DNA of 64,000 nt from Tubulanus polymorphus (Eukaryota; Nemertea; Palaeonemertea; Tubulaniformes; Tubulanidae): the NCBI RefSeq assembly GCF_964204645.1, contig NC_134025.1:28550001-28614000 (forward strand), in the 5' to 3' direction. Made by a program: the position numbers and the translations under genes. This document shows positions 43,881 to 57,600 of this stretch, piece by piece. The notes beneath the pieces are model-generated. The model did not search any database and had not been told where the DNA came from. It saw only the letters and a program-made list of their open reading frames with translations. The first letter of the stretch is position 1. Every line of letters begins with the position of its first letter.

Positions 43881-43886
43881 AATAAA
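43881..43886 (+). terminator. Candidate distal HGD polyadenylation signal
   Basis: AATAAA on the plus strand, 790 bp after the HGD stop. The distance would give a long 3' UTR containing the 43619-43844 element. A nearer, weaker signal may be the real one. Confidence 0.25.
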
Positions 43887-44034
43887 AATCATGATGAAAA
43901 TAGTTTTTGTTTTTTGTTGTTTTTGTCTTCTTTCTTATCTCCATCGATTCGTATTACTCCGTGGAAACCGTTATAACGAACTGGGATATAACGATTTATC
44001 CGATAAAACAAGTCGCAAAGAAGATTTATTTAAA

Positions 44035-44481
44035 GGGGCCGTGCATAAAGTACGTACGCTTGACTTCCGGGTATTTTTAACACCCCTCCCCCCTTGTACG
44101 CTCATTGTACGTTTTTTTATAACCTCCCCTTGCGTACATACTTTTAGGGGTAACCCCACAGTAAAACAGAATTTTCAGGAATAATGGTTTAAAGAAGGCA
44201 AAATCCACCCTGATTCAACAGAGTTCCTGCTGACGTTGATCAACGATCTTCCATAGCGACGAAATGAAAGACTGAAAGTGGGGAATTCCCGAGATCCAAA
44301 TATAATATATTGAATGCAACAAACCCAGGGAGACCGGTTTCGCAATTAAGGCAGTGTTTGCTCCCCCTTGGAAAGTATGTACGTTTTTAGCTGACCCCTC
44401 CCCCTGTACGCTTTTGTACGGATTTTAAGAACCCCCAACCCCCCCCCTACGGACGTACGTACGTACTTTATGCACGGCCCC
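44035..44481. mobile_element. 447-bp element with perfect 24-bp terminal inverted repeats
   Basis: The left end GGGGCCGTGCATAAAGTACG TACG is repeated exactly in reverse complement at 44458-44481. The sub-terminal regions are C-rich and partly inverted too (ACCCCTCCCCCCTTGTACGC on the left; GCTGACCCCTCCCCCTGTAC GCTTTTGTACGG on the right). No transposase is present. It is a non-autonomous DNA transposon between HGD and the CUB gene; the superfamily was not assigned. Confidence 0.88.
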
Positions 44482-44656
44482 AAATCTCGTAGCGGATTTT
44501 TTCCAACTATCATAAGGGACATTTTCTGGTCCCCAGTTACGCTGTTGCACTGGTGAACGTAGGCTAAAAATATGCTTTCCAAAGTCTCCACTGAGCAAGT
44601 TGATATACGTATGTGCCAAAAACATAAGTGAACCACGATATTTGTAATTATTCTCA

Positions 44657-44662
44657 TTTATT
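44657..44662 (-). terminator. Candidate polyadenylation signal of the CUB gene
   Basis: AATAAA on the minus strand, about 1.04 kb after the CUB gene stop. I saw no nearer canonical hexamer. Confidence 0.35.
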
Positions 44663-45697
44663 AGGAAATATCTTGCAAATAACTACATTTTCCATAATTG
44701 TGGTATATAATTCCCGTTTGGCGGGGGTATGTACAGCATAAGGTTACCAGTAGCAAACAAACACTTCTTTTTAATGGTAGACATGTATTCATTCTTGGAC
44801 TACTCCAAGATTCATTACAGTTTAAGTACAATGTACTTGATTGATATTCAAAGCTCACAGTGGTTGAGCATTTAAAACATAATACCGAGTACAACAAGCA
44901 ATATGAAATACCTTAGAAGCAACAGATGTTGATAGGGTTTGGGTGCGTTTAATTAAATCATTGAAACTGTAACTGAACAAATTACATGCCGCAATTAATA
45001 ATCGTTCAATATTAATTGAGCAACTATCACGAGAGAGACATATCTGTAAAAAATTGAGGAATAAAGATAATAATGATGATAATAATTGAAGTCAGTTGTG
45101 AATCATATGAACGTAATTGTGTCAAGCTGCCTAAAAAATTGGCACCAAAACAACACAGTTAAGTATTGTCGATGATCATATATTGTTATCATTATTGTTA
45201 TTATCATTATATAGATTTTGATTAGAGATCATCACGGAAAGAACTATTAGCTTAAGTATGTATTTACAAACATTTACATATATATATATATATGTATTCG
45301 CACCATTGAGCGCTAAAAAGAATTGTACAGGTATTGAAATTATGGTGTGATCTGTCAACAGATGAAACCCATCTGTTTAATAATTTGCCTGGTTCAAGAC
45401 AAGACGAGATGACAGATACTTAGATATACTATACATATTGAAGATATTTTTACATTAATGTTTTTATGTATGGTCAGGACCTTAATAGTTTTAATGATTG
45501 ACTTCACAATCAACAGTAACGTATATACTTAAACTTTAAAACAACATAAAAAAACAATGTCTGTGATCACAGGCATAATTCTGATTCGTAGGAAATATAT
45601 CGGTTCTTCATAAGTAGAGTAACATGATTCAGTTTGCTTTCAACAGGTTGTATGTAATTAATCGTTAGATTTCTCAGTTCCACGAAGCATTTTGATG

Positions 45698-48600
45698 TCA
45701 CGATGAGAGCATGCAAGCTATGATGTAAAGTGAGAACCAGATCACAAATCTACTTTTGATTTGTTCAGATTGATTTCTAGTTTTTCTTGACCCACTTGAG
45801 GGATCTGAAAATAGAGTAAAACATTTACTGAACCACTTACATAGATTATACAATCTTTTCAATTGAGTAGTCAAACGTATCCTGCTTCATAGTAAAAACC
45901 TTACCAAAATCCAGTGATAAATTTTTTATCAAAAAGCGAATATCTAGCAAAGTTTTGGATTATATGAGATTAGAATGTATAAATCTGCAATCAAGAATTC
46001 ATTATGTATTTTTGCTGCAATACATCAACTTCTTGGGAGAAATCGTTTCGCCGACTTGATTGATAACAATGAGAATTGATCAAATGTATGATGAAACAAC
46101 AGTTATGTATACAATGTGATGTACATTTGCAAGTCGTTCTGAAAGTAAGTGAGAAATCCTCGCACCAGAGACAGCTGATGATCCTTAATGAGTGCCTTTA
46201 TGTGGACACATTTAGGACTCGGTAGTTTTCAAAATTGTAGGGTGCATCTTACATTATTGCAACACAGTTGCTGTGATCATGTTTTAGTGACACATTAAGT
46301 ACCCAACGTGCTTCATCAAGAATTACTGATCACAGTAATTCACCTTGTCCGTTTTATATTCTGCGAGCAGATAATTGATTGTCATCTATAAAATAGTCCA
46401 ATTTTCCTACATTGACGAACGTTGAAAAAACTCCACACTTTCCCTAATAGAAATTTACCGGTAAGAAGAAAAAAGCAGATCACATCGAAGCAAAGATGTA
46501 AGCAAAAAATATTAGTAGATGCTGTTCAAATAGTAAGAAATTGATATATAGATTGATATATAGATGTAATGGATATATTATACATATATTATCAGGAGGC
46601 TGAATAGAGTTCGGGGAATATTTGTGAATGTTGTGAAAATGTGGAATGAAACTGATATGAAATCTGTGAAAGGGATGACGCAATAAGGTTGGTTCTTGGA
46701 AGGAAATGTTTTTCTTTTTTTTGACAGATAATTTGATAAAATTAACTCATTTAAATAGACTTGGAACTCGTTGGAAATTATGCACAAACATTTCACAGTG
46801 TTGTGACGCACAACACAAATCCTGTGCATAATGTGATCCAAACGCTTTTCATGCCTCAGCATAGAATAGTTTAGACAAGATGCATCGTAGGATGTAATAT
46901 CGAAGAAAGGAAGATAGCATGTGAATGATTAGTAAAAAGCCTTCTGTTCATGCAGCGCATCTTTCTCACCTAATTCATCTTTGTCAGGAATCTTAGCATC
47001 ATACGGGGCTACCTCCTGAGACCTGTTTGTTGGAGGTAGGAGCCCCACATTTAGAGAAGTAGGGTTCACGTCTGTAAGACAAATTGCCATGAAAATACCT
47101 CTAAATAATTGAATGTCTCGCTAAATCATAAGATCGCCAGCCATATTGTTTTTGAAATGATCGAATGACATTTTGTAATGTGTCCATTTTGTTCGTATTT
47201 GCAAGACACAGAATATATAGACAGACAACTGAAGCCAAAATATATATCGAGAGAAAATGAGGACAATAGGAACAGCTAGGATGGATAGATCGATTGAATT
47301 CACATGTGTAGAAAATGTTTATTCAGCCAGCATAGATTTATTAAACATCCGAATTGAGAGTATGACCAGAAATCAAGCAAAGCACATATTTTTCATAAAC
47401 GGAAAAGAATAACTGCAAACCACACATTTGGATGATTTTATCGAAATACAAAACGTGAGTGTAATATAAAAAATATAGATATAGAGATATGATGTATGCA
47501 TATATATGATATGGTTTATAGTTGAAATTATATGAGATTGAATGGATTTCTATTCAAACACGTATATGTATAAAATCCTTACCATCGGACGAAATAAAAG
47601 TGTAGGATGCCAGAAATCCTTGTTCATCGAATTTCTCATTTGACTTGAACGTCACGCGAAAGAATTCATCTTTCGATGTAATCGGGTCGAAATTTAGATG
47701 ACTGCCGCAGTATCGAGTCGGTTTACTGTTCGGCTCCATTTCTGATAATTCTAAATAGTCGCTGTGAGTTGTATCACTACAACTGTAAATAAAGAGAACT
47801 GATGATGAAGCCGGTCAACAACTGTGTAATACATTTGAAAGCCTTGTTGTTTTTTTGGCTTCACAGTTAAATCAGGCTCGAATTAGAAACTCAACAACAG
47901 ATACGCGTGAGTTTCATTTCATTTATTGAAGGATTGTTTGTATATACGTACTCGTGTTTTAAACCCTCCACTTTGAATTCTTTTAACGTCACTTTTACCC
48001 TCTCATTTTTCTGACCGTAAAATAAGTAATGACATTCCGTCACTCGTGGATAGATTCCTGGATAATTCGGTGACCAGAACTCTCCGGTCATTTGCTGTTT
48101 ACTTTTGTAGATAAACCCACAAACTATAAGTGAATATGAAATAGGTTTTATCATCAACGATCATCGTTGATATTAATTTTCTCGTTCAGTCGCGTTCAAA
48201 TTAACATTTTTTCGTTTACCTTTATCGGAATCTTGAAGACCGGTTTGGATTCCAAAATCTGCAAAGAAAGATTGGATGAGAACGTGTTACAAAGAAAGGA
48301 ATTTCAAAAATGTCTAATAACATGATCTAATCCATCAACTATTCGAGCAATCTTTTCTGTTCCTGGCAGTTTAGACGATCCCACTTATCTTCTTAAACTA
48401 GATTTCGTGTTTTCATTGCTGTTGAAAAGATTGTTAAATCGATACTGATTGATGATTTTTCCAAAACTTACTCGTAACGAATTTGTATCTGGCTTTGAAA
48501 CCTCGCACTCCAACTGGATTCTCCACCGACACAAACCTCAACGTCATCTGATGGTTGCTCGACATGAGGGCCGGAGGAAGCTTCGAACCGCAATACGGAT

Positions 48601-51600
48601 TCATTTCAGAAGCGGATCCATTTATGTAAACTGTTACTCTTAATGAATCGACGCCATTACAACTGAAATATCGAGTAAACGTTATCATTTCACTCTTTTT
48701 TTTTCAAATATAATAATCCATTTAGTAAACGTATAACTTTCACTTATCTGAACTTACTCTTTAGGGTCATACTTGTCGGGATGATCAAAATATAACTCGA
48801 AGTCTTCAAATATTATTTGTACCCTTTCCCTTCCTCTTCCATAGAAATTGTAGACGCATGATGTTTTAGGATATGTTTGTGGATAATTCATAGATTTTAT
48901 AACGCCAGACTTGCTTTTTGTGCTGATTATGTCTATCTTACATTCATTCACTGAAAAATAAAAACAGTTTTTATTCCGACGTGAGTTTAAAGAATTCACC
49001 ATTCAATCCACCATGAATGTCCCTCTATATAAATTCACACGCGAAGGTATATATACTAACAAGAATAATTTTGCATGCAGAAAAGTCTTGGCTTTAACCG
49101 GATTAAGGAAAGAGCCGGCAAAGTCTGATCAGGCAACTGACATTCACAGATAAAAATAATGCGATAAAACAAACTAGATTTTCCTAAGGCCGAATGGCCT
49201 TTTGACTGGTATGACGATAGCCGAGGGCTGAAAGAAAGCTAAGACGTTCAATAAAAACTCGCGGCTGCAATATCGTGCTGTGTCTTACTTGTTTAACGGC
49301 GACGTAAAACTATCGGACGGAAGAAAATCCATTATACATCGATTTAAAAGATAAGACGATCTCCTTAAAGACATTATCAGCCGAAATAAAGTGCATCAGT
49401 TATCCCTAAATCAACCTCAATAGAGGTCCGACTTTCCCCCGAAGATGATCTAATTACCCAGTTTGCTCACCACAGTCAGTAATCATAGTCCATCCTAATT
49501 AAACAGTAAGATTTGGTCACTGTAGGGCCAGTATATTCGATATGCAATCAGTAAGATGAAGTATTTACCCACGAGACTGGAGGGACTGGAGGACCATTGA
49601 AATTGATGACACGCGATATACATAAATCAAAGGACGGCTGTCATTTAAGAGCATCTTATAGGCTGTATGAGATTTAGCGTCGAAATTTGAATGATGAGAA
49701 ATAACGAGCCGAGAACTATTTAGATTTGTTTAAAGAGTGCTGTTGAATTCTGCTGAACATTCTTGAGTAATCACATCCAGGATTCTGTAGAACTGGCGTG
49801 AGAAGCGAAGACCACTCAAATACTTCCGTATTAATCAAATACAGGTATGGCTGTTACTCATGGGTGAACATGTTCCGATCTCAGTACGAGGGTCACCACG
49901 AGTCATCTGCGAGTCACATTTGCATTAGGAGACGATCATCTTGGGCAAGGACAAACAATAACGACTAGATTTATTATGCCTACTAGCGACGTCACGTCTG
50001 TCTGTCTGTTAGCCATTGAGTAGGCCTATACGACAGGGAGAATAATGTTTGCCTTAATACACGATTGATTCAATAATTAATTATGTATAAGCGACAGGCA
50101 GCTGCGTTACCCACTTGTAGCCTATGGCTTCCCTAATCGCGATTGTTGAGTTTAATATCACTGTCATTTGCATTATTTGACAGTGCTGTTTATTCTCGGA
50201 GTTCTCGGTGACAGTGGTTTTGCTGATGCATTACAAAATCATATCTTATCAAAATTCTCTCCCTATCTCATCTTCTTATTCATTATGATTACTGTATTTG
50301 CGTTGCCATGGTTTCCACGTTTACCATAACAATAATATCATTTTTGTGTTAAGAAACTTGTGTAATATAAGTTTCACCAGGGAACGTTAAACCGCCACGA
50401 TATCAGGTTCATCGTTTGATGCCGTCAGAATGACATCGTGGAAAATGTAGATGATTTCATTGAACCTTTTGAATGTAATGCTATCCTTTATCTCTGCCTA
50501 GATAATGCTTTATCGGCAACTTTATTTTTTTGTAAATCCAACGCGTCGTAGAGAGCTGATTTGATATCCAATTTTCAAAGTATCATCTGCAAGCGTTATG
50601 TTTTTAATCATCCAATTCATAGACTCAGCCGCGGACGCTCTATTCAAGTGACAGATTATTTCCAACAAAATTGCTGTTCAGATGCCGAGATAACTGTTGC
50701 CGATGATTAGAAAATTGTGGAAATACCGACTTGATTGATTTCATTGGCACCATTTATAATGAAATCCGTGCTATTCACGTGTAAATCTTGTATGAGAGTC
50801 AGTGCGCAGCAGTGCATTGATCCATCACCATCTTTATGATTTCAGTAACCATTATTTCATCTTAGAGAAACAATCGTTCCATGCACAAACGACCATCGAA
50901 TATATACAACGTAATAACATGTAATATATACGATCAAATTTGAATTGTATTATCGGTATATTTTGTATTTGTGATATTTGGTATCAATATTGCGTGCTTT
51001 TCATCTAAATGGTGAACGGTTTTTCAGCCTGGTGAACAGTCATACCCTGACTGATATAGCTTGAAGTTGACAGACAGCTAATGAAAGGCGTTATCTATGC
51101 CTATAATATGGCGATGTCCATCCAGCTTGCCACGTAATTTTGATGAAAGAAGGAAACAATTCTATCAGGTTTAGAATTATACATCGGATGTTTTTGTTGA
51201 TGAACGCAGTAAGAGTTCGCGACATGGTTTCTCAGATAAGGAATCCTGTTTCTCGCATCCTGTTTGCTGTTTTTGTTTGTTTATCTCTGTATTCATAGTT
51301 TGGCTGTATCAGAATTTATGAATAATATTTAGCTATATGTGTTCATAGGCGATGTTTATGGGTGCAAAAATAATCTGCACTCAGGCAGAAAACAACGCTT
51401 TTGTGAGAGACTAGACTAATAAAAGCTGTCATATTGCTTGTCATCCGTCTGATTCTGATCTGTTTGATATTCCTTTCATGAAACTAGCACCCGTGTTCTC
51501 GAGGTTTGCGAAAAGAATCGAATTGTCATACGGAAAAATAAGACTCTATTCGTCGGCTGAGAAAGATGTTAATTTTTGTACATTCGCTCATAATTAGCAG

Positions 51601-54600
51601 CTGTCAAAATACGCTTCCACGCGCGAGATAATCAGAGATCTGCGTCGTTCTAGAAACCAGACACACACGAAACAAAAAACTGGAAGAATTGATCATGTCT
51701 TGTAATGTCACTCAACCCTCGTATGGTTGCTGTCATTTTTGCGATAAGGTGCGATGACCAATCTTTATTTACTGACGGATATGAAAAAGTATATGGGTGT
51801 AATGATTTTTAAGCCACTCCAAGTCAGGGATGACATTTAGATGTCTACTGAAAACATATATATATATATATATATATTTATAAGCCCTCGAGGAAGACAG
51901 TGCAAGTATTATTGGCATTTCTCTACATCCGTTATACGTTTATATTTTCTCGTACAAAAATCTATCTATCTCTTTTATGACCATAGGGCAAACAATTTAC
52001 CCGTCATGATAGAATTGCAGCAAAACAAATTGGAACGCGTCTATGACCCGTGATACTTCGAATATTGAATAAATGTAGCATTTTTAGTTAAAAAAATTCT
52101 GGCAATACACTTCGTTTCCAAAGCGAGTAACTTCTATAGTAATTCAATAATGAAAAAATGAACACTTTGATATACGGAAATATCTATTTGGTATTTGTGT
52201 AGACGCGCTACTGTAAACTCTGTAATAACCGTATAGATTACTGGCAGATCAGACGCTTCGTGATTCGAACGACGGAAATTCGCCAGGAAATTAAAAACGT
52301 AGATTAAACGTGTTAAACATGACGAGGATTGGCCATTAAAGATTACCACCAGCCAAAATGATCTCCAGTTCGTCAGACAAGGTATAGGTGATCCGAAATA
52401 CTGATTGATTTCTAGTAGTCTGTATGTCTGCTCAAATCTAACCTTTCGCGTTAGTATATACTTATATAGCTTTTATATCTTACATCGATTTTATCATTTG
52501 TAATAATAGAAAATTTTCAATATTCTAGATGAGCAGCATTGATAAATGAAAAAAGAATGCCACAAAACTCGACGGTATTCGTTCATTCGAAATTCATTGG
52601 GCGCCGTGAAAATCCTTATCCGAGTTATTTATAGCTATTTGGGTAAACTACCCATGTATGCTTATATCTGTAAATCACACGCGAGGTCTGTTCTATTACC
52701 CTCTCATAGCTATAACAGTAATGCACCTCTCACAAATCGAATTAAACCAACAGCACTGTCAATACTGCTAGAAACCACAGTGTCAACCGACATGAAAAAA
52801 TGTCACTAAATTTCCCGGTTACAGCAAGACCATAACTGCAAAAAGGGAAACTCTAGTTCGTATACTGATGCCTACATTACTTCAGCATAGACCAGCATTC
52901 TATCTTCATGTAGGTCTATCTAATCAATCTTGACCGCAGAAAATGTGTCGATGGCCAAAGCTGTTCTTTGGCCCTACTAAACTTCGATCGTCAAAGCGCA
53001 CCAGAAAATCAGAGCAAGCACCGCCGAATGCTAAAAGCATTTCCTTGTCAGGAAATAGTTGACTATCTGTAGGATGTTGATACAACCTGCTCTGCCTTCG
53101 AGCAACGAGTTAAAACACTCGAAATAACTCCACGAAAGTTGAAAATTCCTTGGTTTCAAAGAATCGTATGTTCGAAGAAATTAATTTTCGAGAGAAATTA
53201 TCACAGTGTGGAATTTATGATCTATCGCGCAAGTCGGTGGAATCTCTGAAATACCGCAAACCCATTAAAATTCCGTTCGACAAATATAATCAAATTAGAA
53301 AATGTAATTAATCGATGTTTGTATAACGGCTTCACAGAAAGATGATAAAACTATACTGATGCGAGAACATCGAATGGCACTAAACATCAGGTTAAACGAT
53401 AATCTAAATGAATTCAACCAATTCAAAAGCGATTTGTATATTTCACCCCTTGTCGATAAACCATACGTCATAAATCAAAAAATTAATTTTCTGTTACTCA
53501 GAACACCGAGATATCAAAACGGATAATTCATTCGTGAAATAATACGTAGAATGGCAGTAAAGATATGATTTTTAACTAATCTGCGCCGACGCGATACGTC
53601 TGGCAAACATTTTAATAACGCGCAATTATCAGTCGCATACTCGCTAACACAAAATATCAAATGATACGAACTTATATCAGTCCTTTTGCTACGAGAAATT
53701 AGTTCGCTCGGTCTGCCCTATGGCTAGTTTTTGTCTGATTCCGTGACGGAAGATGAATAATTTGAAAGGAAATTCTCCTGGCGATATAGCATTGACGCAT
53801 TAGTTGGTAAAAGCATGGATGTACTGAGGAATATTATTAGATGCTGTTAAGTTTCTGACCGCAAGTACCAGCAACAGGTGATACAGCTGTATATGATGAG
53901 AGCATAGACATATAGAGATCTATGTTTAGCGAGAATATAGATATGTAAATAAAACTGCGTGTTATTTTAAAGAATAATTTCATAGATTTGATAGAATCGA
54001 ATGTGAAATGCTCGTCAATAATGTTACATTAGCCCATCCTTTCATCCTTTGTTGTATATATGTAACACCAGTGAATTCTTTTTCCATGCAGGGGCAGATG
54101 AAATGAATGTGACGGTCAAAGTGCCAACAAAAAAAGCACCGACCAGGTGGAGATTTAAAGCTATTTCTGCTTAAGTAAATAGAAATAGTGACTAGCACCT
54201 GAGAGCGAACGCATATAGAAATTGCATATAATAAATGAATTCATTTCTAAAGCAACGGGATATATTAATTTCACTTTCAAGATACGTAAGTGCAGCTCAT
54301 ACCCAAAAGGAAAGTATCATCAAAAGAAAAAATAGAGCGAAGAAAAATGAGTAATACAGATGACAGAAATGTCACTGTGTGAGGAGACATGAATATGAAA
54401 TCCCTATGCTTGTAAAGATAATGAGCGCGCGCTGCACAGAGAATCCGAACATAATGAAAAATATCGCAATCCTTCCGTTACCGAGAATCGCAAGATTTAA
54501 TGAAAGGAAGAACGATCAATGGCAAATCAATGCGTTACATAAGGTTGAACGTAATTCTGAAACAAGTGAACGGTACTCATTTTTAACCACAAATGGATGC

Positions 54601-57600
54601 AGAGGCTTAAAACATGGATGCCTACTTGATTTAAGATGTTTGAGAAAAATGTCAACAACGTTTTCGATTCTAATTACAGTCTATACTCTGTTGTAATGCG
54701 GGGATCAATGGAACGAGATCAATTTCCTAAAATTAGACGACATCATCATCCGATACACAATCATTTCAACTGCTATTACACGCGATAATAGTTACCGTAA
54801 ACTACAGCATAATGACGGATAGATATGTCAACGTTACTTCCACTCGGCTTCACTGGTTTCACTAGATTCCGTACGATTTAACTTCAATTCGGAATTCACT
54901 TTAGTTTATGAAAATACCAGCGAGTTTTTGTCAAGAATCGCTACCTTACTGAACCTGATATTAATTCGATACGCAGAAAGCAGAGTTTGGGTGTTGCCTG
55001 AAGTGAATATCAAACGAAAAGATGAGATCAAAATTGTTTGGGAATTACATATGATTTCATTCACGTTACCCTCAAACACTTTTGTATTTCAAACACGACA
55101 TTTCTAAACTTCATGAGATTCATAACGAGTAGTGATGTTGACTCCTCGAAGCCAAATCGACCGTGGAAGAAATAGCTCGAATAGCCCAATGATTTGTGAG
55201 AGGAAATCATTACTGAAGATTTGATGTGTGACAATAACAAACTAGAAGAAGCCTGCATGGGTGTCATAGTAACATCGGTGATAGATGAACATAGTCTGTA
55301 AGATCCGATCCATTCTCGTGTCATAATACTCATGGTTTTAAGTGGACCGAAGTAACTGATGAGTCGGATGGTATTCCCGCGAGTCAATGAGAGTCGATGT
55401 AGAAACAGACTGAAATAACAGTTAATCTCCCCGAAAAAAAGAGAGAGGCTTCGAGCTTTATCATCAAAAAGACACTGAAAATCGAAGACAACATCAACTA
55501 TTCATCTATATCAGAGACTAACACGTAAATCTCCTCGATGAGAATAGATATTGTCCGAAACCAAGTTGCAATTAGAATTGATATGGCTATAGAAGGTTAT
55601 TTCCCACGGATGTGTCATAAGCACTAACTCATTCGATGCGGAAACACCATCTAAGTGCCAACAGTCACACTCTAAAGCCCACTTAGTATTTCCATGGTAT
55701 CTACAGATATAAGTATAGCTAACAGTCCTTGTAACGGTCGCCAATGATACTCTAGTGTCAGGACGACATACCACAAAACCTGATTGATACACCATCATTA
55801 ATCCCCCGGGAACGACAATGCTTTCTACTGTAATGCAACATTCAGGCAATACCACGTATCTTAGTTCATAAAAGTCTTCTACGGAAATTACACTGGAAAG
55901 GTTTGCCCATCTTTATTCTCGATTTTACCAGGGTTTTCTGCATCGATCGGATACATTATTTCAACGCAAAGATTTCAACATATCCAATATGCAAATAAAT
56001 GCATCTATTACGATCGACGAACTAAAAAAATGATTGCATTAAATCCGTTGATACGCTAAGCTTAATCTAACAGCAATCGAGGCTTGTACGTGCACTATGC
56101 CTGAAGACTTAATCAGTATTTTATTATGTATTTCATTGTGAGAGTCCTAAGTGGAAAGAAAGCTGTGGCAGAGTGATAAATGAATATAGCCATAGTTTGA
56201 ATCGACTTTCATCATGCGCACTTAATCCACCAAGCTCAACGCCAATTTCCATATAAATCAGATCTGTGCTGTTAATCGCCAGTGCAACAGTTTGTCCGCT
56301 AAAACGACAACCGTTTATTTTTTTCTCGCACCTGATTTTTCTCATGAATAAATATCCGACGACTCCGACTTAAGAAGTTTCATTTGGTTGGTTAAGCTGA
56401 GTGATGCGTGCGGATAAAATAGTTGATAACACGACGTGCTAGCAAAAAAGAACGTTGACAAACTACCGGTTTCACCAAATAAATACCCCTTTATACTTAT
56501 ACTACGTGAAGAATTGAAGAAACATTATTTCATCTTCAGATTACAGAATATCATACATCGCCGGTTGGGAAAAATGATCGTGCAATAATCAGATCACTAT
56601 TACTTCTATTTGTCCGTTTAATCCGGATTTTCAAGTCTTTTGTGCTATATATATTTTCTCTGTAACACTCGCTTTGCTCGTTTCATGAACTGCGGACATA
56701 AATCATTCATATCACTCGCAGTCTTATCTCAGATTTCAGTTTTCGGATCGATATTTACTTCGGGATTTCATGATTTTTTTTCTCGTGTTAGAATAATCTT
56801 TGAAATCGCAACACCTGACTCCAATGAGACGTGGAAACGCACCTACTGGAAAAATGGTCTAATTCTACGAAATACTGAAAAATACTACCGTAAATAGATA
56901 ACCCCTTTTTAAATAGGAATTAACCAGAAGTTTGACACACAGATACGTGAAATGTAGAAGGTTCAGTTGTTAAATAAACCAAAACACCAGCCATTTCAAA
57001 CCTAAAACTATGGATGGGCAAGAGTATAGCGCTTGCCACAGTGAAATCCTGAGTCCATCGATAGGTAGTTAGCTACGATATCTACACGATGTATTAACAG
57101 ACTGGAAGTTAACTCGAGTTGCTCACCTTGATTTTCTTCGAATCCTACGCGATTGCTACGGACGAATTGTATCAGAATACCAAACAGAATCAGCTTCAAC
57201 GAAACCATTCTCAAAACTGCACCACATGCCGTTATTATGTTCCAACTACCGAAGTCCATTATTCCTCTCAATTTAATAATCCGACGTGCATGTAGAAAGT
57301 AGTTTACAACTGCATTGATGTAGTTTATAGACGCCTCCTCCAGTACTTCATTCAAGTGTAGTACTGAGACGACAATAAGTTTTTTGTTTCGATTAGTCTG
57401 CAACTCCTGCGACTGCGACCTACACGAGTTGCGGCTCTGACTGTCGCTCGGTTATCTTCACGCTGATTGGCAGTAGTAAACGCTCAAGGGTGAAAATAAC
57501 AAAGCCACATGTCATCCATCCAGTCACTTTACAGCAACAACCACTTGATGGAGAGAAATATATTACACTCTTCAAGTCAGCATCCCGCAGCAGAGTTCTG

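Noticed and set aside
43891-44184. 97-codon plus-strand open frame after HGD
   Set aside because: It runs into the inverted-repeat transposon at 44035 and has no recognised family or promoter.
47121-47303. Hydrophobic minus-strand open frame that could have been the transmembrane exon of the CUB protein
   Set aside because: The exon chain 47583 to 47071-46970 to 45804 is phase-consistent with good splice sites and does not need it; this frame falls in an intron and its possible acceptor phase does not fit.
54379-54696. 105-codon plus-strand open frame in the CUB intron
   Set aside because: No family or flanking signals recognised; it overlaps candidate exon D on the other strand, which at least has an acceptor in the expected phase.
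56640-56897. Plus-strand open frame ending with an immunoglobulin-like stretch (TYWKNGLILRNTEKYY)
   Set aside because: The resemblance is too short, no cysteine pair is present and no neighbouring exon on that strand supports it.
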